Source of the DNA: Dermacentor variabilis
Lineage: Eukaryota > Arthropoda > Arachnida > Ixodida > Ixodidae
Assembly (NCBI RefSeq): GCF_050947875.1
Contig: NC_134569.1
Coordinates: 33,896,777-33,960,776, forward strand
Direction of reading: 5' to 3'
Length of the DNA: 64,000 nt
The notes beneath the pieces are model-generated. The model had not been told where the DNA came from. It did not search any database and was given only the letters and a program-made list of their open reading frames with translations. The position numbers and the translations under genes are program-made. Below, piece after piece: positions 35,945 to 46,278 of this stretch. Numbering within the stretch: the first letter of the stretch is position 1; each line of letters opens with the position of its first letter.

Positions 35945-36036
35945 AAAGAGAAAAAAATCACAACCCTTCCACAATATAAAGATGGAATGGCAGCGAAAGA
36001 TGACGACAGTCAAAGCTCTCAACCGAAAAGTAAAGC
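35945..36036 (+). repeat. Dispersed repeat, copy 2
   Basis: Matches 3665-3762 (A-rich tract, CAACC-TTCCAC, GATGGAAT-GCAGCGAAA, GACGACAGTCAAAGCTCTCA). Here it is not followed by the 78-bp minisatellite. The type of element is unknown. Confidence 0.6.
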
Positions 36037-36744
36037 GCCTTCACTGCCCTTACATTTTCCCAGAGTGGAATGTTTGCCTTGGCTCGGGATTCTCGTTTTC
36101 TTTCATCATCGCGGGAACGCTCTTCGTCGGTGGTCGTTTCGCGCCGGCGCAGTTTAAATTTTCATTCCTGTTCCCTCCAGCGCTCCTCGTACGCATGTCG
36201 CTCTTCGGGTGTACGAACTATATGCGCGCATGTTGTGTGTCCCTTGTTCGTTCGATGTCCTGTCTCTGTACGCGCAAAAGTCTCCTAAGAACTGTACGTG
36301 TTCGCTCCGGCCCGTCAATAACGCACCTGCTTTTAGCGCCGATGGCTTTACTGCTTATATACTACTATAACCTTGACGTCACTTCATTTTTCACGACGAG
36401 CGTTCTAACCTGTTCCGCATTTTGACATCTGCGCCGCCGCGCTGCGCTTGTACTTCGTCACACACAAAGCAAACAAAGAAACCCATTGTGTATGAGTTTG
36501 TTAGAAATCGCTAAGCCCGTTTCTATTTGCTGGACGCCGAAAAAAAGTACAGAAGGTTAATCATATAGAGATTTCACTGTAAAACCAATGCGCAAGTATT
36601 TCTCGTCCTAATCTGCCCATAGCTACTGTGCGCAGCGAAAACAGTCAAGCTAACCGGTGCCAATTGGAACATTCCTGATGACTGAATTTATTTCTTGGTC
36701 GAGACACCTTCCCAAGTTGATAATACCTTAGGAGCATCAAAGAA
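36037..36744. other. No recognisable gene
   Basis: The 195-codon plus-strand frame at 35838-36425 overlaps the repeat and shows no recognisable domain, so I do not call it. Nothing else is seen. Confidence 0.4.
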
Positions 36745-36955
36745 GAGTATTGGGCGGCAGAGTCCGAGGTCGCGGGATCGAATCCCGGCCATGGCGGCCT
36801 CATTGCGATGGAGCGGAAAACACCCGTGTACTTGGATTTAGGTGCACGTTAAGGAACATTGGGTGGTCTAAATTATTCTGCACTCTCCCGCTACGGCGTG
36901 CTTCATAATCATATCGTGGTTCTGGCACGTAAAATCCTATAACTTAATTATTCTT
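36745..36955 (+). mobile_element. Tick SINE with B-box (most complete of four)
   Basis: Starts with a T-arm/B-box GGGATCGAATCCCGG at 36775-36789, then the family body: ATGGCGGCCTCATTGCGATGG, CCCGTGTACTTGGATTTAG, GTGCACGTTAAGGAACAT, CTACGGCGTGCTTCATAATC, ATCGTGGTTCTGGCACGTAA, and a tail of AATCCTATAACTTAATT. The A-box half of the tRNA-like head is degraded. The same body occurs at 8172, 9778 and 28555. Confidence 0.88.
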
Positions 36956-37094
36956 AGAGATGAATATTCGTTCTCACGTAAGCGCCAGTCGACGATTTTA
37001 GATTCTTTTAGACAAACTTTCATGTTACTTCGCATACATGTTCGCTCGTTGTATTTTTGCATATTGTAGGACAATTTCGACACAACAAGATGTA

Positions 37095-37760
37095 TGATTA
37101 ATTTTTTATTTTTTATTTGTACATACTACGATTTTTTACAAGCTCTTAGCAGGCTGGGAACATACAAATAGATTCATGCAAACATACAGTTCAAGCAATC
37201 ATGCCGACGCTTGAATTCAACATGTCAAAAGGACAGACTGCATGAAAAAAAGGAGCAAATAAAATGTGTACGGTTGAGTCATGAGTGCAGGTGTGCCTGG
37301 AAACGGGATAAAGAATTTAGTGTAACGACTTTATCAGGAAGTTTATTCCAATAAACTATTGTTCTTGTAAAATAAGAGTGTTTGAAGCAGTTGTTATGTG
37401 GCGTTAAGGGTAGCATAACTAGTTATAGGTGCTAAGATATGCCAGGTATCAATATGGTAGTGGCCATTCATTAGCTAAAACAATAATTTTAATCGGGAAG
37501 CAGGATTTTGTTCTGTAATTGAAGAGAAGCCACTACATTTAAAGAGATCTGTTATAGAAGTTCAACTGTAAGAATTGTAGATGAATCGGACAGCTTTCTT
37601 TTAAATTCTTCCTAATTTTTCAATATTTGTTTTGTGTAGGGGTCCCAAATTATTATTGCATATTCTAAAGTAGGACGAACTATTATTGGGCATTTATTTG
37701 CGATACTGCCAGTCTCAGTGAGACGAAAGCAGTTGGCCATTGTATTAGACAGTTTAACAA
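37095..37760 (-). pseudogene. CR1/L2-like LINE, C-terminal relic
   Basis: Minus-strand frame pieces read CPIIVRPTLEYAIIIWDPYTK, then after a stop EEFKRKLSDSS, and far downstream HSYFTRTIVYWNKLPDKVVT. VRP-LEYA-WDPYT and the FTRTI-WN-LP words are conserved, in this order, C-terminal to the reverse transcriptase of CR1/L2-type LINEs. Stops and shifts break the frame, and the catalytic domain is missing. The 5' end of the copy abuts the (TA)n tract at 37797. Confidence 0.72.
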
Positions 37761-37796
37761 AAAGAAACGAACAGGTCATGCTACATATAATAGTAA

Positions 37797-37801
37797 AATA
37801 C

Positions 37802-37838
<37 letters not shown>

Positions 37839-37844
37839 TATATA
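37797..37844. repeat. (TA)n microsatellite
   Basis: TA-rich tract with a few CATA interruptions, next to the truncated end of the LINE relic. Confidence 0.93.
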
Positions 37845-40714
37845 GTAAAATAAAAAAAAAGAAGAAAAGAAAGCTTCCCCAAATGCTGCCGAAATCACCA
37901 ATGACGATGGGTGAAATACAGTAGTTTCGGTTAGTATAACAACATCGCTCAGTAACGGATATAGTATTAGTAGAATTTATATAAAAGTAGCGAATAAATT
38001 ACCCATGTGAGATTAGAGAAGTTATACAGCTAATAGATAACAGCGCCAGAAGTGACCAGTTAGGATATATTTCGCGCTCCATCCGGTGTGATTACCAATG
38101 GCGAGCAGGTGGGGGTGGTACCATGACGGCTGATAGTGGGCAACGTAAATTGAACACAGTAGTATTTGCACACTCACCACAATATATTTGCTGAGGAATG
38201 ACAGCCTTGTTTGTGATTAATACAAACCTTGTCACACACGCTTGAGAAAGCTTTGAAGCAAGCGTCGCATCGTACCCGACAGGCCCACTTCGAACAAGTC
38301 TACGTGGATTGACCGGAGTAAGGTGCAGGGAAGAAGCACTACAAAAAAAAAAGTGATTAAGAACGAGAACGAGGTTCTTTTTTGGTAATTACGACCCCCT
38401 CTGTAATAAGCGTGGCCAATTTTTTGTTGCTGTGAGTTGGGAAATATAGACAATGGGTGCAAAGCTGCACAAGCTCTGAGCACTGAAAGTTCTGCCCTCG
38501 TGTGGGCGTTTTTGTCTAGACGCAGAAGGAAAGCGGCGAGTTCACAGCGCGAGCAAATTGCTTTCTTTATGTCAAGGTCTCCCTTTCCCAATTCGTCGCT
38601 CCAGTCTACGCGCAATGTCTCAACCGCAGCAAACTAATTTCTTCTCCCGTGCACTCCGTCGACGCAGCCGCATGTCAACGACAGGTCTCCGCGCGCACTA
38701 CAGCTGCACTGCACGCATTCATGAGGCCGGTTCGCGCAGCGGCAGGCTTTCTGCGAAGGGAGTCGCAAAAATCAACACCGCCCTCTTCCCTCTATATAGT
38801 GGTGGCTCGAAGGCTTCGACATGAAACGGGAAAAGAAACACACTTGAAACACAGAGAAAGAGCGCCAGTCGTGCTGGGAGCGTGTGAGAACGTGGCGCAC
38901 CATTCAAAGCACGCGCCGGGATACGCCAAATTGCTTCGTGTCTCGGCTGCCAAAGCGGGGCACCCCCCCCCCCCCCCCACCCCCCAGTGGCGGTGGAGCC
39001 TCGGCTTTAGTCGATGCACGCGCGCCGTGAATCTTGATAGGCAAATTGTCGCGCGCGTTTAGGTGGCTCGCGCGCACCTTTGCCGCCGTTGCTGCTACGC
39101 GCTTTCTAGACGCGGAGGCGACTTAATGGAAGCTTCCCGGAGATGGCGCGAAAGGAAGAAACATTTCGCGCCTTTTCGACTGCCCTTCCTCCCTTCGACG
39201 TCTATATAGAAACTTCTTTCTAGTATACTATTCGCGCTCCCACAGCGCACGTGACAGCACTGATAAGAGAGAAATCGAAGCCTCCTTTAATAAAAATCGG
39301 TAGTCTCTGCGAATGAATGATGCGCCGATGGCATCGATACGAAGGCTTTGTGCAGCAGGTGTAGTAATGGTAAAGGAACGGCATAATAACTGGTTCCGGC
39401 GTCGCAAGCGTACATAATTGCGAGCGTACAGAATAAATTTAATGTTGGTTCTGGCTACAACCCTGAGCGAAGGAGATTGATATGAAGATTTTTAACACAA
39501 TAAAAAAAAGAAGGTATAACTCTTCTGGGTGTGTAAGATATGGAAGCAGATTCTACAATTTCAACAAAACAACTGTCTTCACTTCGTGTGGAAGTTACTT
39601 ACAAAAATAAATAATTAGAAAATGAGCCTCTCTTATCATCTTATTTTTCTCGCACCTTTCTTATGGGAGTGTTAGTTAACGAAACAGCTTTTTCGATGTG
39701 CATGAGTAGGTGAGCCATTGGCACGAGAAAATACCGCTACGGGTGCAAATTTCTTTGGTATGCATGGGGTCATTTCGGTCAGGAAATTCACAAATGAAAA
39801 ACGGCAGCTAATAATGTCAAAGGTGTCATCAAACTGTTTCTTGTTTGACCCAGAATGTTGATATTTACGACAGCTGCATTCTCACATAACCCAAGTGCTT
39901 GTAAAGTCCGTTAAAGTAGCGGCGAAAGCGAGCCGAGGGGAAACGGCTGTAAATTCCTAAACATTACAGCGCGTCTCTCTAGGCAGCACTTGACAGTGCG
40001 CTTTACGGCATAAAACAAACCAATAAAAAATATTTTGCCTGCTGTTTACGACTTGATTCAGATTTTGATGGCGGACAGCCAGCTGGACGGGTTTTCGTTA
40101 AATTAAGAAAAAAATAAACATAGAAATATGGGTAGGGGTGGGAAGCTTCAGTTTTAGAAACTTACCAGTGAGCCGTACACATGCCACGAAACACGGCTAA
40201 TTTTTGGCGTGGCTCTCAAAGGTTCTGCATGGGAGGTAAGGGAAGGATATTTTCGAAATGGTCAGTGTGCGCCACTTTTATGACTGCTGTCTTTATACGT
40301 ACTTTGGGATACAGTTTCGAATCGAAGTATGCGGAATGTACGTACCGCCAACGTCGAAACGAATATCACGGTCATTCATGCGTTAGTTACGACCGATATG
40401 ACCGTTCTGACAACATACTGGTATAGTAAAGGACACTTAAGGACACGTAGAAGAGTCTAGGTTCGAACATAAAGTTCGAATATTAATATTATAATATCGG
40501 ATCAGTGGTGCCTATATAAGACTGCTCAACTATGGACGAGCCCTGTGTTCTGTTGAACTAGCATTTGTGAGCATTATATCTAAGTTATGTCTAAGATAAA
40601 GCTTGCCAGCGTACTGGGATTGGTGTCTAATGCTTACCACGCGTGCTACAAATACAAATAAAAAAATAGCTATATGGGTAAAGCAATAACGGTTAAACGT
40701 AGTAAATTTTAAAG
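37845..40714. other. No recognisable gene; GC-rich patch and poly-C run
   Basis: About 38230-39100 is GC-richer with open frames on both strands (127 codons minus at 38232-38615; 137 codons plus at 38649-39062). None shows a known domain. A 16-base C run lies at 38963-38978. The rest is AT-rich and unassigned. Confidence 0.4.
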
Positions 40715-40718
40715 ATAC

Positions 40719-40851
40719 TGCCAAGAGCTTTATTAGCAACGGGGGCAGGCGAATGGGTAGCAGTCAGAAGCGTTCGGCATGGACAGCAACCACGAGCTCA
40801 TACCGGTAGCGATGGTGCTGTGGCGCTGGCAGGTTACTCTTCTTCGTTACA
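40719..40851 (-). repeat. 3' LTR, 133 bp, of the gypsy element
   Basis: Starts TGTAACGAAGAAGAGTAACC and ends CTCTTGGCA on the minus strand. CTAATAAAGC near its end provides a polyadenylation signal. It differs from the 105-base 5' LTR remnant at 4 positions. An LTR this short is unusual but known for some Ty3/gypsy lineages. Confidence 0.92.
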
Positions 40852-40890
40852 ATCATCGCCCTCCGCAGAAAAAGGCGCCATTCTGGCGGT

Positions 40891-41798
40891 TTAAGGCGAA
40901 GAGATTACTATTGGGTCGTAGTACGGCTTAATGCGAGAGACGTGGACAAGTTCGCGGCCGCGATGGCGTAGGTCCGTCGATGGCGTGAGGGGCTCTACGA
41001 CGTAATTGACGAAGGACGTTTGCTCCAGGACGCGGTAGGGTCCTAGGTATTTTGCGACAAGTTTCGCGGAAAGGCCGGGTGTGGTAGCGGGCACCCGAAG
41101 CCATACGAGAGAACCAGGAGAAAAGGTTGGTGGAGAACGGTCGGCAGGTTGACGGGATTGCTGCTGCCACTGGTCCTCGGTGGAAAATTAGCGGGCAAGC
41201 TGGCGGCATTCCTCGGCATGACGAGCAACTTCAGATAGCGGAGTACTTTCGGACACGTCAGGTGTATATGAAAGAATGGTATCGAGCGTAGTAGAAGGTT
41301 CTCGTACATATAGGAGAAAGTAAGGGGGAAATCCAGTAGTTGCTTGGGCCGCAGTATTGCACGCATACGTCACGAAAGGGAGAACTTGGTCCCAGTTTGA
41401 ATGATCCGAGGTGACGTACATCGAGAGCATATCGCCAAGAGTACGATTGAAGCGCTCGGTCACGCCGTTAGTTTACGGATGGTACGCTGGACTGGTGCGG
41501 TGGACAATTCGGCATTCGTTGAGTAGTGCCTTCAAAGTATCGGAAAGAAAGACGCGGCCTCTATCGCTCAGAAGTTCGCGACGTGCACCGTGGCGAAGAA
41601 TGAAATGTCGTAACAGAAACGATGCAACGTCGCGGGCGGTGGCAGTCGGCAGAGCAGCTGCTTCAGCATAGCGGGTCAAGTGATCTACTGCAACAATAAT
41701 CCAGCGGTTGCCTGTTGGAGTGGAGGGTAGCGGTCCGTATATGTCTATACCAACACGATCAAAGAGCCTACAAGGGCAGGGAAGGGGTTGCGACGGGT
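40891..41798 (-). pseudogene. Gypsy pol remnant: integrase core and C-terminus
   Basis: The minus-strand frame runs FDRVGIDIYGPLPSTPTGN (first catalytic Asp), LLSDRGRVFLSDTLKALLNE (second Asp), then HP-stop-TNGVTERFNRTL with the catalytic Glu, and a C-terminal part with KYLGPYRVLE (GPY motif) and ELVHVSRIKPYYDP, ending at 40891. Two in-frame TAA codons interrupt it, at 41475-41473 (where Gln is expected) and at 41190-41188. No frameshift is needed to read it through. All three catalytic residues remain, but the N-terminal zinc-binding part is deleted, so it is non-functional. The frame continues back into the 5' LTR without a stop, creating an accidental LTR-integrase fusion. Confidence 0.92.
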
Positions 41799-41903
41799 AG
41801 GCGAACGGGTAGCAGTCAGAAGCGTTCGGCACGGACGGCAACCACGAGCTCATACCGGTAGCGATGGTGCTGTGGCGCGGGCAGGTTACTCTTCTTCGTT
41901 ACA
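41799..41903 (-). repeat. 5' LTR remnant (first 105 bp)
   Basis: Matches the first 105 bases of the 3' LTR with 4 mismatches, then switches abruptly to integrase sequence. The last 28 LTR bases are lost with the deletion. Confidence 0.92.
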
Positions 41904-41907
41904 ATAC

Positions 41908-42918
41908 CTAAAACTATTTCTTGAAATAACATGGTCAAACAAGGGCATATGCCACGGCACGATATTTTTACTACAGAGCCAACTGAAATCGGCAGTCACT
42001 TACTATCACATTTCATGATACACGTGACGACAGCTGTCATTTATCAGTATGAGTAGAAACTAAGGAGCTGTCGCTTACAAAAAGAAAACAGACTTTCCAA
42101 CAAATTAAGTATGCTGTTCCATGATGAGTCTGCACTTACCACCTTGTCTTGACGTTATTGTTTAGTGAGTACGAAATCGATTGCGAACGTTACCTTTCTT
42201 TTTCTTCTGGTAAACAAATATATATCGTTCTCACACTTGTACGTCCACTTTACGAGTACCGCGACATCAACCAACATCAACGATGAAATAAATTTAGTAT
42301 CAGACCGCTTAAACAAAGTAAGAGTTTTGAACACGAAGGCTACTGACCCTTATCGCAGAGCACTTTGTTCTAGAGAAAAAGATGGCGCTTTCGGCAGCGC
42401 GCCACCTTAGCGACAGCGCAGGAATGCGAAACCATTATCTCTTCTACCTTGCTTCTGTGGGACCGGCTGTTGGAAATGCGAACTGAGTTTTCGCTGCCGC
42501 ATTGTGCCCCGATCTTGCTGCAAACTGTCGCGAGGTGGCTTGAAGACGTGTGCAGTAGTTTGCCGCAAATGTGACTCGCATTATGAGGAGTGGAATGAAT
42601 TTGTGTGGCCAAGTTCGCGGACCGCTGCCTGAACTGTCCTTGTTACTGCCACTTTCAGATGTGCGGCTTTCCTCTAGGATAGAAAAACTTGCTTATCCTG
42701 CAGCGCTGTATCGCTAACCTTCAATGAAAGCGCTTCAGTCCCAGAACGTCGGCAAAAGTGAGTACCGCTCGTTATGCAATGACAAAAGGAGTAGCGCCAC
42801 TTAGTGTGACAGTAAGTTCCGCGCACGTTATCTACACACACATACCGCAACTGGCACGCAAACTTAGGCCCACTCTATCGCCAATGTATCAAGAATAAGT
42901 GAACGGGTGCACAATATG
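41908..42918. other. No recognisable gene
   Basis: Ordinary sequence. Nothing nameable is seen on either strand. Confidence 0.45.
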
Positions 42919-43275
42919 CAGGGTGCCCCGCGTAACTTGAGCCAAAGATGAAAAATGTGCAAATGCCACGTAGCTGGACCGAACTAAGGTGATACTTTTT
43001 GCCGTCGCTTGGAGATACTGAGATATTTTGTTTAATTCCACCTAATTAGATAATTAGCCTTAAATATTTAATGAACTTCTCATATATTGTAATTAGATGA
43101 AAAGTGTCAATGAGGAAACTGTAGAACTACATGAAAAACTCCCGATACAGCTTTCTGTTGCTCGATACGTGCTACATAAGAGGGTTTTTCTGAACGTGAA
43201 AGAAACCCGTGAATACATGGAAAACTCACTCGCGACTGGCCTCTGGAGGCACTTTGCGTGTAGTGGCGGACCCCA
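42919..43275 (+). mobile_element. Mariner-type MITE arm, single ended
   Basis: Starts CAGGGTGCCCCGCGTAACTT after a TA-containing flank, followed by GCCACGTAGCTGGACCGAAC, GCCGTCGCTTGGAGATACTGAG, TCCACCTAATTAGATAATTAG and ACTCCCGATACAGCTTTCTG. CAGGGTG-CCC-GTAACTT is the usual start of a mariner-derived repeat that is abundant in ticks. A matching inverted right end is not seen. The copy passes directly into the SINE, so it is truncated or interrupted. Confidence 0.65.
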
Positions 43276-43289
43276 GATCGAAAGTGGAT

Positions 43290-43556
43290 GGAAAAACGGC
43301 GCCGTGGTAGCTCAATTGGTAGTGCATCAAACGCGCACTGCGAAGACGTGGGATCGTTCCCCAACTGCCGAGAGTTGTTTTTTCATCCACTTTCAATTCC
43401 AATAATTTATAATTTCTTTAATTCAATTAATAAGTACAAGTAATCTCCCCTGTGTTGTCTTTGGTGCCTGTGTTTTGGCTTCTTATGATATGATAAATAA
43501 TTATCAGGCCCCTCGGTAACCCCCTTTCTTCTCGTTCATTACATAACGAGATTCTC
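43290..43556 (+). mobile_element. Second tRNA-derived SINE family copy
   Basis: A tRNA-like head CCGTGGTAGCTCAATTGGTAG (A box) with GGGATCGTTCCC (decayed B box), then a body with TTTTTCATCCACTTTCAATTCC and an end with GCCCCTCGGTAACCCCCTTTC and TCTCGTTCATTACATAACG. This is a different family from the one at 36745, and one I know to be abundant in ticks. The head indicates an RNA polymerase III-type internal promoter, probably inactive here because of the B-box change. Confidence 0.78.
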
Positions 43557-44930
43557 GAATCCCGCAACATTGATACGTTCAGGTAGTATGTGTGGATTTA
43601 TTGACCAGTCGCCTTCACCAAAAGAGACCACGTACCTAAACAAACGTTTCATAGAGAGTATTCTTACTGCTTTAAAGGTGACGTATAAACGGGCCTAAAA
43701 CAAGCCCTCAGTAAATCACCTACGAAGTTTAGGCGTTCCGTCTCTTCCATCAGGGGATTCCAGAGAAAAGAGACAAGACGAAAGAAATCGGTTGCTCTAA
43801 AGCAGACGTATATAGATTGAAAGTAATATGAACGAACAAAAATTATCTTGTAAATAGAAGAACACATAACTTGGGTATCGCTCTGAAAGGCCTCAAAACC
43901 CAACACACACAATTTGAACGTAAGCGTAAAGGTAATGAAATATTGTTAAACATACGCTTTTAATAACTAGCGTTGCATTATTTGCTAATTCAATGGTCAG
44001 GACGACAGCTGGTAGGTAGGGTACTAAGGACTCCTTCCTCAGAAGTAAGTTAGGTATCGGAAAAAGACCGAATTTAGTTGGAATATACGGAATATGGCCA
44101 CAGCTGACGTAATGGTGGTGAATTATTTCCCGAGTCCTCTGCCATAACTTGTCTCGAGGAATATGAACACAAGTTTAGTGCCCAATAATCTGGTCAGTGT
44201 TCCAGTTCCCGTGCACTAGTTGCCAAATGGACAGCGAACGGCACTAACACTGCGAATTTTTCAGAACTGGCACATTTATCTACTATACTTTCGCTATATA
44301 CTCGCTCTAAACTATGTATAGTTTAGAGCAAGTAGAATAAGTATAGCATAGGGACTTCAGTTTCAGTTTATTCAGGTTAGTGGGGCACATTCAAAATAGA
44401 AAATGCAGGAAGAGGTTCCAGAGCGTAAAGGCGTATCGGGTCTTCAAAGCATATTTTAAAAGAGCTACATGATATTACCACAGCCACTTCTGTAAATTGA
44501 CGGCGTTATTATAGAGCTATCTTTATTCACTTCAGAGGTACTCTCTTACCATACATTTGGCGTTGCGACATTGAATGCGCAGTGGACGCTGTTCTGTGCG
44601 CGTGCGCATGGCTTTTGATCCCTCTCCGTATTCCATTTCTTGACATCCAATGTGTGTCCAATGTGTCAATGTGTGTCATCCAATGTGTGTCAGCGAACCA
44701 GGCTCAACATATTTAGGAACCCTGCATTTCTTCCTCTTTCTCTCTCTCTCTCTTGCAGGCGTTCCACGGGAGGTTAGCTGGTTGATCTTGTGCAGGGTGT
44801 GCAAGTAGCAAACAGTGGCTTCTATGTAATTTATTTCAGTCACCTGGGAAAGTAATGGGCTCCAAGGAAGGCTGGCGAAGGTACCCAGTACATAAGCGAA
44901 CGTGTTGATACTCATGTAGCTTTGCAGTCC
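43557..44930. other. No recognisable gene; one long hairpin
   Basis: Contains a hairpin at 44283-44346: inner arms CTCTAAACTAT/ATAGTTTAGAG with one mismatch further out and outer arms CTATACTT/AAGTATAG. At 44646-44694 the word CCAATGTGTGTC is repeated. No coding domain is seen. Confidence 0.5.
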
Positions 44931-45257
44931 ACCGATTCTTTAACAGTACCGCTCGAGCGTCGACTAGCCGGCCGACCAGCGCCTTTTAACAGCGCGAAGC
45001 GACGAGATCAGTAAGAGTAGCGCATGCGCATCAAGTTTAATGGAAGCGCAAGTTTGATCTGCTAGGCTCTTTCCACGAGCACGACACAGACCCCGGCACG
45101 ATTAGCTCGTTGCAAGCTTCCCGGCTTATTGGAGACAATGGCTTCCAATGAACTTGGCGGGCATGCACTACTCTTGCTGATCTCGCCGCTTCGCGCAATT
45201 AGAAGGCGCTGGCCGGCCGGCCAGTCGCCGCTCGCGCGGTACTGTTAGAGAATCGGT
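44931..45257. mobile_element. Foldback MITE with ~125-bp inverted repeats
   Basis: The left end ACCGATTCTTTAACAGTACC (44931 on) and the right end, reverse complemented from 45257, ACCGATTCTCTAACAGTACC, agree over about 125 bases with scattered differences. Both arms carry CGGCCG-CCAGCGCCTT-TAA, GCGCGAAGCG-CGAGATCAG, AAGAGTAG-GCATG and AAGTT-A-TGGAAGC. The centre is only about 75 bases. The whole 327-base element is almost one long hairpin without coding capacity. Clear target-site duplications are not visible, so the superfamily is open. Confidence 0.87.
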
Positions 45258-46199
45258 AGACTTTACGTATATACTAGCTCAGAGCAGAAGACAGGCATAA
45301 ACGCAAATGTTTAACTTTGCAGAGTTCCCTTACAGCTAGGTTATTGAAGTGCCTGCAGATGAGATTCTGCTTATGCCCAGCAGACAGATGTTGGTATATA
45401 AAAGAGCTCAGTGGTGTCCGAGAGAAAGCACCGGTGACGCTTACTTGAATGAGGGACGTTGCCCTTCAGCCGTCTAGCCTACCATGCCGATTTCTTATTT
45501 GGCAATAGCACTTCGTTACTTCGTTTAAGTTTTCAGTATTTTTCTTTTTTCACTGTCGATTCCTATAATAAGATTAGGTCGCCCCTGGGGAATAACTAAA
45601 GTTAAGTAAGAAAAAGCTTAGCCAATAGAGCGGCTTCGAATGTCCGCGCCAATACCCGGGACATGCATTTGTACTTTTCGCGGCAGCAACATTCGGCCCT
45701 CACGAAGTAGCATTGCGAAGAATTGCAGTGGAAAGAAAGGTCGTTGCGTTTGTTCCCCAGGCGAAGACTTGGCACTGATTTGCGCTGGGCCTCGAGCTTG
45801 CGAAAGCTGGATTGTGTCAGCAGTCTCCTCGCTGAAAGCGTACAACGAGGCAGAAAGCAGAAACAATGAGCTCCCTCGTCAGGCGCCCACTGCTGCTGCC
45901 GATGGGAGGCGACAGAAGCAAGAGAACACAGTGGCTGCCTGCAAAAGTAAACGAGAGGAAAGAAAACTGCGAGCCAGACCTCGCGGGGCGTAGCGTAGCG
46001 TAGCGACGGAAACGCGAGAGCAAATGGGGGGAGCTCGAACGGAACTGAAACAACTTTGGCGGATGCGGGGTAGAGCAAGCACGCAGTCATTGTGTGCCGT
46101 CTCGGCTCCGCTAACAACGCCATCCCGGTCCTTCTCAGCCTCGCCACCACTGTGCTTCACTCCTCATCGTGCCCCCTGCCCTCGTTTCTTGTTCCCTCT

Positions 46200-46278
<79 letters not shown>

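Larger units (their letters stand above)
40719..41903 (-). mobile_element. Ty3/gypsy LTR element, internally deleted
   Basis: A complete insertion of 1,185 bases on the minus strand. It is flanked by the 4-base duplication GTAT (plus-strand ATAC at 40715-40718 and 41904-41907). It starts TGTAACG and ends GGCA, the canonical TG...CA. The 5' LTR is cut after 105 bases and joined directly to the integrase core. Gag, protease, reverse transcriptase, RNase H, primer-binding site and the integrase zinc finger are absent. The 3' LTR is complete and is preceded by a purine-rich GGAGGGCGATGAT that can serve as polypurine tract. Confidence 0.93.
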
